Below the pieces are notes generated by a model that was given only the letters and a program-made list of their open reading frames with translations, was not told the DNA's origin and ran no database searches. Below are positions 24,752-38,156 of a stretch of 64,000 bases of DNA, piece by piece. A program made the translations under genes and the position numbers. Source of the stretch: Gymnogyps californianus (Eukaryota > Chordata > Aves > Accipitriformes > Cathartidae); NCBI RefSeq assembly GCF_018139145.2, contig NC_059477.1, forward strand, positions 28,251,502-28,315,501. The letters are read 5' to 3'. Every line of letters begins with the position of its first letter. The first letter of the stretch is position 1.

Positions 24752-25396
24752 ATGGTGAAGGGTTTAGGAGCCACTAGCTGCACAAGAGGCTCTTATCAGG
24801 ACATGCTAAGGGAGGACTGCAATGCAAATGCAAATTCAAGGGTAGACTGCTCAGCTTTTCTCCCAGCCTTGCTCAAATGGGCAGCAAATGTTGTGTCCAC
24901 TGCTTTCAGAAGGCCGATGAATCCACTTGATGTGGCCCCACTGATTTTGGTGCATCACTACAGCATTTTGTGCAACAAGCGAAAAAATGATAAGAAGGCA
25001 TTTGAATTCCTTGACAATGGTCACCTGCCATATGTCAAACTTAAAAATATGTTTTTGTGGGTTTTATGCACTGTCTTCTCTTCTTGGCAATCATGGCCAT
25101 TTTTATGTTTTGAGATTTTCCCATGTTCCACCTTGCTGATTTACCCCCTTTCCCAAAGAAATTGTGTTTTAGCTGAGTGGCAGCTTCTGCAATTTGCCTG
25201 TGGAGTTTGGAGGTCAGCAGGAGAGAGGAGTGATCCTCCACAATGCCTCAAGATCCTCTGTCTCCAAGGGGCAAATGCAAAACAATCTAAGTCCAGCCCT
25301 TTCTCAGCAACATCTGTGAACTGCAAATATGCTCAGTCCAGTCTATTTCCAATTGCTCCCCTGAGAATTCCCAACTTTTACATTGTTCATGTGTGA
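24752..25396 (+). other. Longest open reading frame in the window, 214 codons, probably not a gene
   Basis: The frame is open from 24719, just after an in-frame TGA at 24716-24718, and ends at a TGA at 25394-25396. The first ATG is at 24752. The protein has no recognisable domain, signal peptide or repeat. A hydrophobic Phe/Leu/Trp/Cys-rich stretch lies around residues 97-135 and a Ser/Cys-rich part follows. A run this long is a mild statistical outlier at this base composition, but overlapping frames on the minus strand, ordinary codon content and absence of any family signature argue for chance. It matches no retrotransposon protein I know. It could also be one exon of a lineage-specific lncRNA or an old pseudogene. 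Confidence 0.15.
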
Positions 25397-28300
25397 GTTA
25401 GATGCGACTGGATAAAAGGAAGCAGCTTGGAAATACCTACAGGTTTATATCGCAGCATACAGCAGTGGCCAGCCAGGTGCACACTGAAAAGAATATTTTA
25501 TTCTCTTTGTTCTGACTGCAGGGGTACCCTGACTGGGACACAGTTGAATTGTTTAAATGCGAAAGTCCAAGTTTTGCTTTTAAAAAAATTTAGCAAAACC
25601 TAGAATGAATTACTGGCCTATTTGTCATCCTGGCATGGAAAGCATTTTCCGTCTCTCCTCCTGAAGCTGTTCCACTTAGTATAAATAATGAAATATTCAG
25701 TGAGCTACAGAAAAAGAACGGCTTCATAGCCTGGGGGACTCCACTAAGTATGAGACAGCCCAGGTGAGTAGCTTTATCATGGGTGTGTTTTCTGTTCCGG
25801 GCATTATCTGAGAAAATTGCCATAAAGCATTTTGGCTTTGATCTAGTCAGCCTTTTGCAACAGAAGAAAAGAGATATTGTGGAAAATTTTTCATCAGCTC
25901 TATTGCAGCATGCAATACAAGTGACAGTTCGTAAGGAAATGGCAATTAAAAGAAACAACACTGTGATTGCTACCACCTTGCATAACATACCTCTCACTGA
26001 ACTAGGCATTTCTAGAGCAAAAAGAATTTAGAAATTTAGTCTGAACTGTAAGAGACTCAAGGCTTTGTGAATTGGAAGGGGATCCAGGACACTCTCAAGC
26101 CTATGAGCTATTTATGCCAGAGCAGCTTACACCACTAACAACCAGAAAGTGAAACTGCATATAAATGAAAACTAAGGTGGGCTAGTTTGATGCTACTCTC
26201 CTGAACTTCAGCAAGTGCAAAATGGAAACCCACACAGAGGATGAAAACTGTTTATTCAAAATATATATTTTATATAAATAATATATAAAGGATACTTTTA
26301 TTACATATTTTACAGCTAATTAGATTTTTTTGAAAGAACCAAATGTCTACAAAATAAAAATGTGTTATAATATACCAGAATTACTCTGTTCCTAAAACTG
26401 CGTAAATCACATAATCATCACAGCCTTCAGAGATGTTTGGCAGACCAATATCTAGCCCTGTACCTTCAGTTGTAATAAATCTTAAATTAATGTGGGATCG
26501 GAGATTCTGGAATAAAAGAGAGGAAGTTGAAGAATTTTCTGTTAGTCTGGGTTTAATGAGACACACATCATATCTCCCCAGTTAAAACATTTGTACTTTC
26601 TTTGCAACTATCATTACAGCTAATTAACAGCAAATGCTTACATTCACCAGCTATACTTAAGAGGTGATGATACCAAGGAGGAGTGGGGAGGAAGGGAGAT
26701 GTAAATTTTTAATACCTTATTTGCCTTAACTCTGCATGGGAACCATGAATAATTGATGGTAATGGTGGTTAACCCTGAGCCCATCAAGAAGGATCTTTAC
26801 ATGTTATCCATTCCCCGAGCCTCCCCCATAGCAGCTCTCCCTGACACAGAAGGTGGCTTTTTGAGGCACCAGGCTGTGATGAGATTTGTTACTACCAATT
26901 AAGGCTGTTGATTGACAGCTGTTTTCTATACAGAGGCTTCTGGAAAATGCTGTGGTTCCCAATCCATCTCCAGCTGCTCGTCACAGGGGCTGGAGGTTGG
27001 TATCCCCCCAGATTTGCCACCTGAGTTGCTTGGGAGAAAGCTGTAACTTGCTTCAGTCGCAATCAACCAGATCAGCCTAACGAATGTCAGCAGCAGGTCT
27101 TTGCTGTCTTTGGTCACTGTAACCAAAGCGGGTTAGAGATTGATGGCACAGGCTGCTCAGTTGGCTGATGACCTTCTTCACGGGGATGGCCACCGGGAGG
27201 TGGCTGGGGCCAGATGTTTCTTCCAGTTGGACAAATACATGTGAATTAACACTTTGCCTAGAATCTAGTGAAGCCAGTTGGACTCACAGGTTACATTTGT
27301 ACAAAAAAATAGAGAAAGGAGCTGTTCTTTGCCCTAGGGGCAAAATGCCAAACCTTCTTCTCTTCCCCCCAAATTGGTCTTGTCCACAGTGCTTAACAGA
27401 CACAGTTTCTGGTCCAGGCTATTTCCCGAGTTTCAGCAAAAGCTTGCTGGCACATGCAAAAACTCTGCTAGAGAACACAGTGGAAAAAAACCCAAACCAG
27501 ACTGGGCAATCATGCGTCTTGCTCAATCTGCTGATACTGGCATAGCCACTGTGGCACCTGCGCTGGCTAATGCATAGCTGATAGAACTTGTCCTGTTTGT
27601 TTGTAGTCTCTACCAGAGGATACCTGACTAGGATAGACCACCAGTCATGCAGTTTAACAACCTTGTTCAATTTTTTCTGAAGATCTTGGGGTGTCCTGGA
27701 ACTGTCAGGGAGCTCCCAGAGTTTGATATCAGAGCTAGGACAGATATGGCTTTTTCACTGCTGAGCTGTGGACCTGTGATAACCTTGTGGTGTAGGAAAG
27801 ACGAAGGCTGGGACACTGCCTGTGTCAGATTGCTTTCTTAACTGCAAGTGAGAAGGACAGTGTGCTGTGGGGCTGAGGAACTCTGTATGGTTCAACTGGC
27901 TCAGGAAGATGCCTGTTTACTATGTGAGTTTGTTTTTGGTAGAGGTACTGAAGACATCTATTAAAAAGACTCCATCTTGGTCCTGAAAGTCCATGAAGCT
28001 GTTTGACTATATCCTGCTCTTAATACTCTTCAGTAACACAGGCAAGAGATCTGGAGGAATCCCTTTGTTCACCTCCAAAGCAATCCTTCTTTGAGGGGCT
28101 TGATACATTGGTTAGCCTCCCACACAAGAGTGCAGAGATGGAGAATCCCACAGTCCATCTTCCCTGATTTGGCCAAGTTTGCGGAGCTGGATTTTAGTGC
28201 ATTTTTCAAAAAGCTTGTGCACTGTCCAAACCCCATGCAGGCAAAGAGCAAACCTGGAGCTGTTGGATACACAATGAATTGACTGGATCTCTGCTGGAGG

Positions 28301-31300
28301 TCAGGATGAACCAGATGTTTGACTCCACGTGGCCAGCAAAGTGCCTTAGCTCCTAGTCACTATGGCACAATGAAGGAAAGGCTCAGACAGCAGGTGTCCC
28401 TGTGGGCAGGCAGGCAGGCGGGAGCGTGCTGGCATTTTTCAGGCAGGTACAGCCACTGCACCTTCCGCTCCCTCTCCTGCATGAACACCAAGTTATGCCT
28501 GTGCTGTGCATTGTATTCCAACAGTGTGAGATTTGGGACTGACTAGGACCCTCTGGTGAAACATTTTCCTCTGAAACATTTAGTGTAGTCTGGCTTTATA
28601 GAGCATTTCGGCTTGGCACCGCAGAGGAGCAGCAGGCCCATGCAGCGTCGATCAGCCAAACATGGTGCAGATGAAATGGAGAGGCAGGTTCACCCAGCAG
28701 GGCTGATGAGGTGTCTCCTGTCTTTACTGGCTACTGGGGGATGATGAGGACAGGAAAATGGTAGGTAAAACTCCCTGCCAGTGTTTGCTGTTCCTTCTGG
28801 GGAGAAGGGGAATAGAGATAAGACCTTCACTGCTGGCATTTGCTCCCAGGAAATTTTGATGCATGGATATCTCTTGCATCAGCTAACCCCACTCAATTTT
28901 AACCCTCTTCTCACCTTTGAAAGCCCCTAAAAGGAACGATTTATACCTCAACTCTCTCTCTTATACCTCGGCTCTCTGTCTATGCACCTTTTGCTCCCTG
29001 GAAAACTGTCAGAGTCTGCGGTTGCTGACATGTATATTGACCCCAGTAGAAGCTGTAGCCCAGCACTCTGCAGAAGTCCAGTGCTTTGAAGTGAAGACAT
29101 GAATGGAGAGGCCTGATTTGAACGAGCCAGTGGGATAAATCTCCTTCCTGCATCCCACAAGCCAGATAAGCAGCATCCTGGTGAGATGGGCAGGGGAAGA
29201 CGGAGAAAAAATGACAAACTGAATTAAATAACACACTTGATCTGTACTCCAACACCCAGCTGTCTTGTACAAACAGTTTTTTTTCCTTTCTGCTGCCCGG
29301 TGTTGAGAAGGGTTTTTTTCAGCAAGTTACTGAGACAGAGCACAATCGTTTTCCTTTCTGTGTGTGTTTCTACCCCCTGCAGGGCTTTTTGCCAAGCTGG
29401 GAAGGGAGGAAAGCCCATATACATATATAGTATAGCCAGCCAGGAAAAAGGATGTGGATTCAAGAGTATTTGTTCAACCCAAAGTCCTGGATGCAGAAGT
29501 TCAAGTTTCCAAGGCTAATCAAGGAGAAACACATTTCTCCTGCGTGATAGACGCTGGCCTGGAAACTCTTGCTGGGATGGCTCCATTTCCGATCCCTTCC
29601 TACGTGACAGCGCTATTAGCTGCTGGGACCTTCTTTCAGAGGTGGTATGGGCATGGGCAGGCAGGGATGGGCGTGGGGCTTCTCTGGTGCCTCCAGGGAG
29701 CCAATTACTTCCTTTTCTGTTTCTGAAAAAATAGTTCTGCTTCCCAGAACAACGTCAAGGGGTTACAAGAAGGCCATCAGGCATGGGTGGATGGTGGGAA
29801 AATGCCCCTGAGACCCATACTGCCCGCTAGCATTAGTTTCATTTAATCAGTTTGGCTCTCTTTTGAATTTGGGTCTGCATCAGTGGAGCTGCTGGGGAAG
29901 AAAGCGGTCATCAGTGAGCACAATTCCTGCTGTATTTGGGAAAGAAGCATTTGCTGGCTTGGGTGATAGGTGAGGACTCCAGTGGGAGTAAAGTCCCCCT
30001 CGCAGCTTAGAGTCCCCTCCTTGGCACATGGTCTGCAAAAAAAAAGAGCTTCCCACCTCTTTTCTAGACCCGGCTGTCAGAGACTCTGTTGTGCTCTAGG
30101 CTGTACAAACTGACAGGGACACAGGCAAGGATTTACTGAGGGGAAGAAAAAGAGGTGGTTTCCCCTTCTCTCCCGCACACCAGCATGGCTGTTGCAGCAT
30201 CTGCTCGCCAGCACAGGCAAAGGGAGGCTTTGACCTTGCAGCTGCACCAAAGTCTGAGAGAAACCTCTGTGTCTGGAGAAGTTTACTTGTCGGTAGAAAA
30301 AACAGCAGGTAGTAGAGAAAAGAAAGGCTGAAGGAAACACTGTGACAAATCCAGCATCCTTCATAGCTCAGTGATGATTAACCTTTCTTCTGCTCCATCT
30401 TAATATCAGTGTAATTGGTGGTCGCTTTCTAGTGACTGTTTTTTTATTTCCCATGTGTGCCAGGAGATACTCCCCCTCTTTCTTTGAGGACTGGGTTTCA
30501 TTTCGGCTTTATCTGGTGTGAGGCAACTGATCTTTTACACATACTGATTACCTAGGCTGCAGCGGTTTGGGTTGTAGCGTAGGGGCTGCAGCGCTGCGCT
30601 GAGCTAAGTGGATCAGCCTCCGTGCTCAGGGCTTCAATGAAGATGGGCTGATAAGGCCCTGAGGGACCCTTCTGCACAAGTGGGAGGGATGCAGGATGGG
30701 GCTAAGCAGAGGAAAAGGGACCAGCTGCTTTCTGCTGTTGAAACTGATGTGAAGTCCCCCCCACCAAGGTTAGAAAGTGGGAGAGTTTTCCTCTCTGGTG
30801 GCATTAGGATGGATACTAAACAAAAAAGTTGGACCAGTTGGAGAGAAGAGTTGCTTTGGACTGATCTGCTGAGCAGGAGTTAGGCTGGCTTGGAAGCATG
30901 GTCCAGGGAATATGCAGAGCTCGTGGAAATTTCTGGCACTACAGGAAAAACCTGTGCAACAAATAAACTCAGAGGAAAATGAAGGTTACCAAGAAATGCC
31001 CAACGACATTCAAGGGCTGTCTTATTTCAGTGGTCATGGTCATTAGAGTCAAACATACACTTATTTTCAAGGACCCAGCAAGGGCTTTTTTCAAGAACTC
31101 CAGCACACTCCTACCACTGATCAGCCACCTTGGATCTAAGTTGAGTGTTTTCCTCCTGCCACCTCCATCTCTTTGGTGGATGTAGCTGGGAGAGGTGGGG
31201 TTGACATTGCTCCTTTTGCAGAAGGATCCTGCTGGAATTCGTCTTGTTTAATGGAAAGTTAACTCTGTCTCCAGAGTGTCTGGAGCCATGTGGAGAACAG

Positions 31301-34300
31301 GCTGCAGCTTATGGCGAGATGCCTGAGTTAGCTTTAAACTAACTGGATTGGGGGCTGCAAAAACCTCATACAAATTACAGATTCTAGGTAACGATTTATC
31401 AGGCCTTTTTTCATTATCCTCTCTTAAGTGGATTAGACCATGCTGGCAGAAAGAGAACAGACATGGAATGAGTGTTAAACCCACGCCAGATCTGAATATA
31501 TTTGTCAAGTTATTATACACACAGCAATAAGAGGCAGCAGGATTCCAGTAACAGTCTACTTAATGTGTTGTTAGTTTCAAGCGATTGTACATCTTTTCTC
31601 TGCAGAAGAATTGTTTGCTACACAAGCACATTACATTTAGGAATAAATAAAAACACACTCTAAATCATAGCATTAGCGTGGCCTCATTTTCTGTCTCCTG
31701 GGACAATACAGATGCAGTGAACTGATTCTGGATGAATTCTGCTTCACTGGGACACTGTATGCAGTCCATGAGCATCTGTAAACCTTTCATAATGCATTAA
31801 ACATAGTTAACAGAGACATATGCTTACTGTACCGTGGGTACCTTTTCTCCAAAAAGACAATGGCTTTCTTGCCAACTTTCCACTGCAGATTCCATTTTCT
31901 CTTTACTGTTTCAGGAGACACACTTAAAAAAAATCACGGTGATCTTCTGTCTAAAGGAAACGGCTCATGTTGAGCAGAGGATTGCTTGCCAAAACCTGAA
32001 CTGTTTTGGGTCTGCTATTTTTGAATTGTGAATCCTAGGAATAAAATTAAGAAGAAAGCTAAAAAGAAGAAGGGTACTGATGACTCTGAATGTTTTGGGA
32101 ACATCTTCCACACCTTCATGTCTGATCTCCAAAGCAACTTGCCCTAAAAACTGCATGTGAAGTTCATAATGAGATGCACTATGTTCACTAGGAAGGGAAT
32201 AAACTTTGCTAATCAGGACACGGAGTTTATTGTCCTAGCAGCAAAAGGAGAATTTGACAAGTTGCTCTCCAGTGATCTGGATCCCCTAAAGGACCCATCA
32301 TGGTGTATGAAAGATGTGTAAATATCTCAAATAACAATTTAAAGCCTTCTTTTTATTAAAAAGAAAAAAAATTCTGGCCTTTTTCCTTATGGAAATTGCC
32401 TTAAAAATATAACCCTATTGCTGGGACTGACAGGGCTGTGAGTTTTTAAAATAAATAGGTAAAATCACAGCTTGCCTGCAACCTTACCAGCTGTGCTGCT
32501 GCCTGATGCCTCCCCAGCTACCACACAAAAACTCCTAAGTCAATTATGCTCCTGGCAGAGCTGTGTGTGCATTTGCTAGGAGCTGCCACGTTTTGGGAAA
32601 TTTGGGCTCTTTTTTTAAATATTAACCTTCAGTCTGAATTTCCTGTGGCTCTGATGGAAGCTTGTAGAAATAACCACGTTCTCTTTAATGGTGTTATCTA
32701 TAAGGAAGGAAGCAAAAGATCTGAAAAATATAACAGACTTTCTCAACCTGCATTGAGTTCTCTTCCAGTGTTTCTTTATATGCCTGTGTGTTTTTCCTCT
32801 TTCCTCTCCTTAGACCCATAACCTTGAGCTGGCAGGTTCTTGAAGGTTTATAAAGCCACTTTTCCCCTATCAAAGTATGTTTGTTATGAGAGACACAAGG
32901 AAAGTGCTGGACACAAGTGAATGAATAGCAAGGAACTTTTTAAAATAGAATGAAATAGAAATAAATCTGAAATAACACATCTTTCTACTTCTGGGGCTAT
33001 TTAATAGACATCTAAAAAAGTCTGTAAAATTTTAACCCAGAACTTCCTTGAATTGTTTTAAAGCGCAAGTTCTGCCATAGGCTTCCCACTTGGATTAGGG
33101 CACATAGCTTAGGCTATCCCACATAGCAGTAAGCCCTCAGCGTGTGTGTTAGGAAATACTGTTAGCCTTGATTTCAGCCATGAAAATGTCTCAGCATATC
33201 AATAGGCTCACCGAAGTCAACAGAATCAAGAACATGATTTAAGTTAAAAAAGCAGTTAAGTAAACTGAGAGGCAGTATCTTTCAACAGGGAGATCTTCCT
33301 CTCCTTGGTGGACTACCCTTCCACGTGCAAATGTCCCAGACCTCCCAGGAACTAAGATGTCCTCATTTCCAATTCTGTACCCTACCAGGAAAGATAATTT
33401 TCATTTTCTGTTTTCTGTGTAATGAGCAAAATAGATTTTTTTGTCTCTGTTTCCCTCACCCTTTAAATTGTTGACATCTGCATTAAGTGTCTCAGCAAAT
33501 ATATATTTACCATTAAAAATGAAAACACAATCCTCATCTTATTTTACAAGCATGTTTCATGCTCTTTCTTTAATCATTTAGTTCCACTAATTTAGACACT
33601 TTCCTTTGTTTCTCATAATTAGCCTTGCAGATTAAAAGCATGACAATTTGTGCAAAGGCTTATTAATTATCGGTAATAATTATCAGCAGCAGAACTGCAG
33701 ATGCATTTAACCTAACTCTGTGGAGGAAGGAAAGAGGGAAGGGCTGGCTGATATGAACATGCTGCTCCTTCCTTTTTTCCCCCTTCTGGTCCATTTTCTA
33801 TTGCTCCTTGCTAGCTCTTTCACACAGAATTCCTCTCTCTCTCTCCTAAAGGCTGCTGGATCACATTTCTGCTACCTCTGCATCAAAATGCCTAGGACTG
33901 AAAATTGTTGCACTTACTGATATTGTGGAAAACACCATCCCCTTTCCTGCACAGCCATTTTAGCATAATTTCTAAAAGGCAGTAACCCTTCCAGATTGGC
34001 TGCAAAATGATTGAAATGAGGCACTCTGTAAAACTCTTCATTTTCATAGTTCTGCTTAGAACCCTGTAATAAATAATTGTTTGGTGCCCTACTAGTTATG
34101 ATAATTCAAACTAAATAATAAACTATTATTTTCAGTTCAACTGAAAACAAAACAACCTGGAAATTTTCAGTGCCTAGAAATTTAAGAGGCAAACCAAACC
34201 TAAACCCCTCCAGTTCTGGGCTAAACAGAATGGTTTGTTTGCCACAAAAATGGTGTTTTGTTTTTTTGTTGAAATATTTTTTACGTTTCAGTTCATTACA

Positions 34301-37300
34301 TGCCTTTAATGAAACTGCACATCAGTTTCAAGATGTAACACTCAACATCAGCTGCTGAAAAGGTTTCATTTAGAAAATATTGTGATTAATTTTCTGATTT
34401 CTTTTGTTAATCATAATTATTTTCTGATGTATTTTTAAGCTCTTAACTTAAACAATTCAAAAAGTATTCCTCAAGAACTTCCATCATCTGAGATCTGCTT
34501 CTCCTTGGGAAAAACAAAACAAAACACAATAAAAAACAGACATAAAAATGACTAGAACATCTGACTTCTTGCCATTTTCTCCTCTTGTAATACATTTCAT
34601 TTCTCTTCTGATTCTCCTGTTTATTAACTACAAATCCAGTCACTGTCCTTTGTCTTGGCTTAGGCTTGGAAATGTAATTTCCCACTGTACTTAAAAATCT
34701 TGCTCTTCTGACCATACTTTTCATTATACCACATGGTCATTGACAACCATAGAGTCCACATTTCGTCCTAACCTGGCCCAATCCCACCACTCAACTTAGG
34801 CACATGCCCATGCCCAAATAATTTTGCATTAACTGCCTTGTATGTGCAAATGTTATTGGTGCCAAACAACAAGTGTTATCAGGGCTTTTATCATAGTAGA
34901 TTTCATTATCTTCTCTTTTTTTTACACTGTGTTTGTTCTTGCTCACTATTTTTCCATATTTATATTAAGCATAGCTCAATATGGCAATTTCTAGCTTGCA
35001 TTACCGTTTTTCCCTTGATTTTTCGTTTTGACCTCCCTTCTTTTTTAGGTTCCACTTCTTGGTTTGATTTTTTCACCAATTCTCTATATTGGTTTGATTT
35101 GACAGTCTTTCTGATGACCTGGGCAATTCTAGTTCCTCAGAAATGGAACGGTAGCTGGGAGGTGAAGGAGCTAATGGGAAACAGATAGTTTTCCTCTTTA
35201 GTTATTAAAGAGTTGTCCAGCCCATTCCTATAACCTGCTATATCTCAAGATCTCAAAGCCACCTCTGACCCTTTGACCAGTACCGTGGGTAACGAGCACT
35301 GAGCTGAGCCACCTTTCTTGCCCTTCGTTTGCTGCATGGCTAAGACTTGCAGCCCAAATATCCTATGAAATGAGAACAGCGACATAATCTGTGCTGGGTA
35401 AATTGAGCCCAGATCTGTGCAAGTGGGGAAGCAAACCAGCAAAAGGTGGCTGGGCTGATATTGCTGACTTGCATCTCCCCCCTTGCTTTGGTGCTCTGGG
35501 CTATGTGGGACGTGCCTTGCTGCCCTCAGGCATTTGATGGTTAGATGTAGACAGTTTGCAGTAAGGGCTGCCTTGAAGGAATTCACTCCCAGGTGGGATT
35601 TCTCTGGACATCAAGGGGCAAATTTAACCCCTTTATTTCCACAGGAAGTGGAAACACTTTAAGTTGCTTCCACAGCCATTTCCCTCGTCCTCGTGAAGTC
35701 TGCTGCTGTAGTCTTTGCTACCTGCCTTGCCCTAGAAAGCAGTCCCTTTTCCTGATTAACTTGGAGCGCACAGTGCTGCTGCAAAGCTAACAAACCTTTA
35801 TCTGTGCCAAGAGCAGAGCAGGAAGGTGCCAGCAAGGCAGGCAGCTCTCTTAACTACAAACTACCACATCTCCTAATAGGCAATCTGCTGCCTTGCTCCA
35901 GAAGTGCTGCTATTTTCTCCCTCTCCCTCTCACAATCTGATATACCCTGTAATCTGAAACATTTATTGACAACTTAGTTTTCACCAGAACCCTTAGTGTG
36001 TTCTCCTTTACTTTAACTTCCTTCTAATCTCTAGACAGCTGCAAGTGGATACCTCCTCCTGGCAACCTTGTGCTTTGCTTCCTTTCCCAGATTTTCATTT
36101 TCTTGTGGCAATTTGGCCCCTCCACTAACCTTGTTATTCTCTTGAACTCCTTTTTTACTGTTCCCTCTCTATCATTTAAAGGGCTAAAATCCTATCATTG
36201 ACTTGTCTGAGAGCTAGAACTCCAGCAAGGGACCTGTATTTTGACGAGACGTCAAACAGTGTCACTGATGGACCTCTCAAGCAAGAGAGTCACAGGAGCC
36301 TGTACTGTCCATAATGGGATGGCTTTGGGGAAGGACTTCAGTCACTTCTTCACCTATGTCAGGTCCTCTCCAGCCAGGGATGCTGTGTGTAGATATATTC
36401 TGTTTCATAAAAACAATGCAAGGAGGGCAAGGAGGAGCTTTACAGCACATTCTGGGAGATGTGGCGTGAAGTCCTCAGAAATAAACCGAAGACTCATTTT
36501 ACATGAAACAAAAAAGCCACGCTTGCAGAAAAAATGTACTTCAGACTCCCCTTGAGATAAATGTAGTTAGAGATAACATGTGCCAAGAACTGAGGTAAAG
36601 AACAGCCAGAGGAAGCCATTTGTCATGCAGAACAATGACGCCCTATTTTAATTGCTCTCACAAAACCTAGTGACTAGGCCATGTATTCTTGACATCCATC
36701 TACTGACACCTTCTTAATTAGTCAGCTATTTGAATATGTGCAGATATTGTTCTCAAACAATGGGAACTCCACAGCCTTTTTACAAGGTGTACCAGAAGGT
36801 GTTATTTTAAGAGGGAAAACCACTTTCCCCTAGTGTAAAGGGCGTGGGAATAGGGTTGCTGAAGAGGTGCCAGCTCTGTAACACAGGCTGAGTGTACAGA
36901 GTATAGTGGCAGTGAAAGCAGGGACTTCGTTCAGTGTGAGGACAGGATTGCAAGGAGGGGAAAGGAAAATACTTCATATTTGCCAAAGCCCCCCATTCCC
37001 AGCCCCTTACAAACACACACACATTTTCTCCTGAAAGGCAGTGATCAGCCATTGCACAAGTCCATTCTTGTTGGTGGTGCGGTTCCTGAGATGAGGTGAC
37101 ACACATGGGCTTAAGGCTGCTGGACCACTTGGCACCAGCCATGTTTATACAGTTTTTTGGTGTCGTTCCCCCTCTGATGGGTGAAAAGTAAGAGGGTTGG
37201 TTGACGTTTTTTTTTTTCCCCAAAAGGCTGCCACTATTTGGATTCTTAAAAAATCTCTCATTTCATTACATATAGTCTCTTGAGGACAAAATGTATCCTT

Positions 37301-38123
37301 TGGCTGTTACATCCCAGCCAAAGTGCCTTCTCTGTATTAATTTCTTCTTTAGAAACCTTGCTGGGAAAGTGAAGTACATGAAATAAGAACAGCCATTTGA
37401 CATCCCTTTGGAGATTCATCCAGAAATAAGTGTTAGTACTTTTATGTCTGACGATCACTAAAATCTACAACCGTGCTGGTGCCTCAGTGCCTACTGGCAA
37501 GAGAAATGAGATCCCAAGGTTGGAATAAACTGGGGAACTGAGGAACAGCAACAAAGGGAATGAAGGGTTTGGAAAATTCTTCAGAAACTCCTCTGTGAGC
37601 ATATGGTGAGAAAGCTCTCCTGACTTGCAGTACCAACCTGTAATACCTGGAATAAGACCAGGTAATGCAAATACAATGACATTGACGAAGCTCCCATTTA
37701 AAAGTAGTATTACATTATATGCCTCACTTTAAGTAAACAAATATATCCAATAGAGATTTAAGACTGAGATGTTCAAAGAACATCCAAGGATTTTGGCTGT
37801 CAAGATTAAAGAGCCCCACTTTATCATTTAACAAGTTGACTTTGAAAATCTGCCTTTTGGCTTCAGTAGATAAAGTCCTAAACTGAGAGTAATATATATG
37901 CTTAATTATCTTCAAAAATCAAGGCGTCAGAAAAAAATATGGTGATAGCAATGGAAGGGACAGCTGGTGTTACTGTGTCCAGCTCCCTGGTACTGCAGGC
38001 AACTGTTTCACATCTTTTCTTTCATACACTGAATCATACTTCCTCCTAACTCCAGTTAGGAAGTTAGCCCTCCCTATGTCTGGCTGTTCTGTCTAGCTTC
38101 ACTGCTCTCTCGGACAGGGAAGA
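25397..38123. other. Long stretch of unique non-coding sequence, no gene seen
   Basis: Nearly 13 kb hold no clear exon, RNA gene or transposon. An AT-rich run lies at 26259-26287. The region 27-31 kb is relatively GC-richer and carries many short chance frames, but no CpG island. A perfect 8-bp inverted repeat lies at 30625-30663. A block dense in TAATTA cores lies at 33611-33690. The 139-codon (25590-26009, minus) and 138-codon (36807-37223, minus) frames have no recognisable content. Confidence 0.6.
26259..26287. repeat. AT-rich low-complexity sequence
   Basis: Alternating AT/TA-rich sequence (for example ATATATATTTTATATAAATA) without a strict repeat unit. Confidence 0.75.
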
Positions 38124-38156
38124 TTTTATTTATTTATTTATTTATTTTTTATTTTT
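38124..38156. repeat. (TTTA)n microsatellite
   Basis: About six units of TTTA/TTAT followed by a T run and ATTTTT. The repeat is slightly imperfect at its 3' end. Confidence 0.9.

Noticed and set aside
25590..26009. 139-codon minus-strand open frame overlapping an 82-codon plus-strand frame
   Set aside because: Both strands are open over the same bases with no family resemblance, which is typical of stop-poor chance sequence.
28551..28566. Second CTCF site on the minus strand (ACCCTCTGGTGA)
   Set aside because: Too many departures from the core, including the GCCCTC and TGG positions.
36807..37223. 138-codon minus-strand open frame
   Set aside because: Cys/His/Pro-containing but without any zinc-finger spacing or other motif; no splice or promoter context was recognised.
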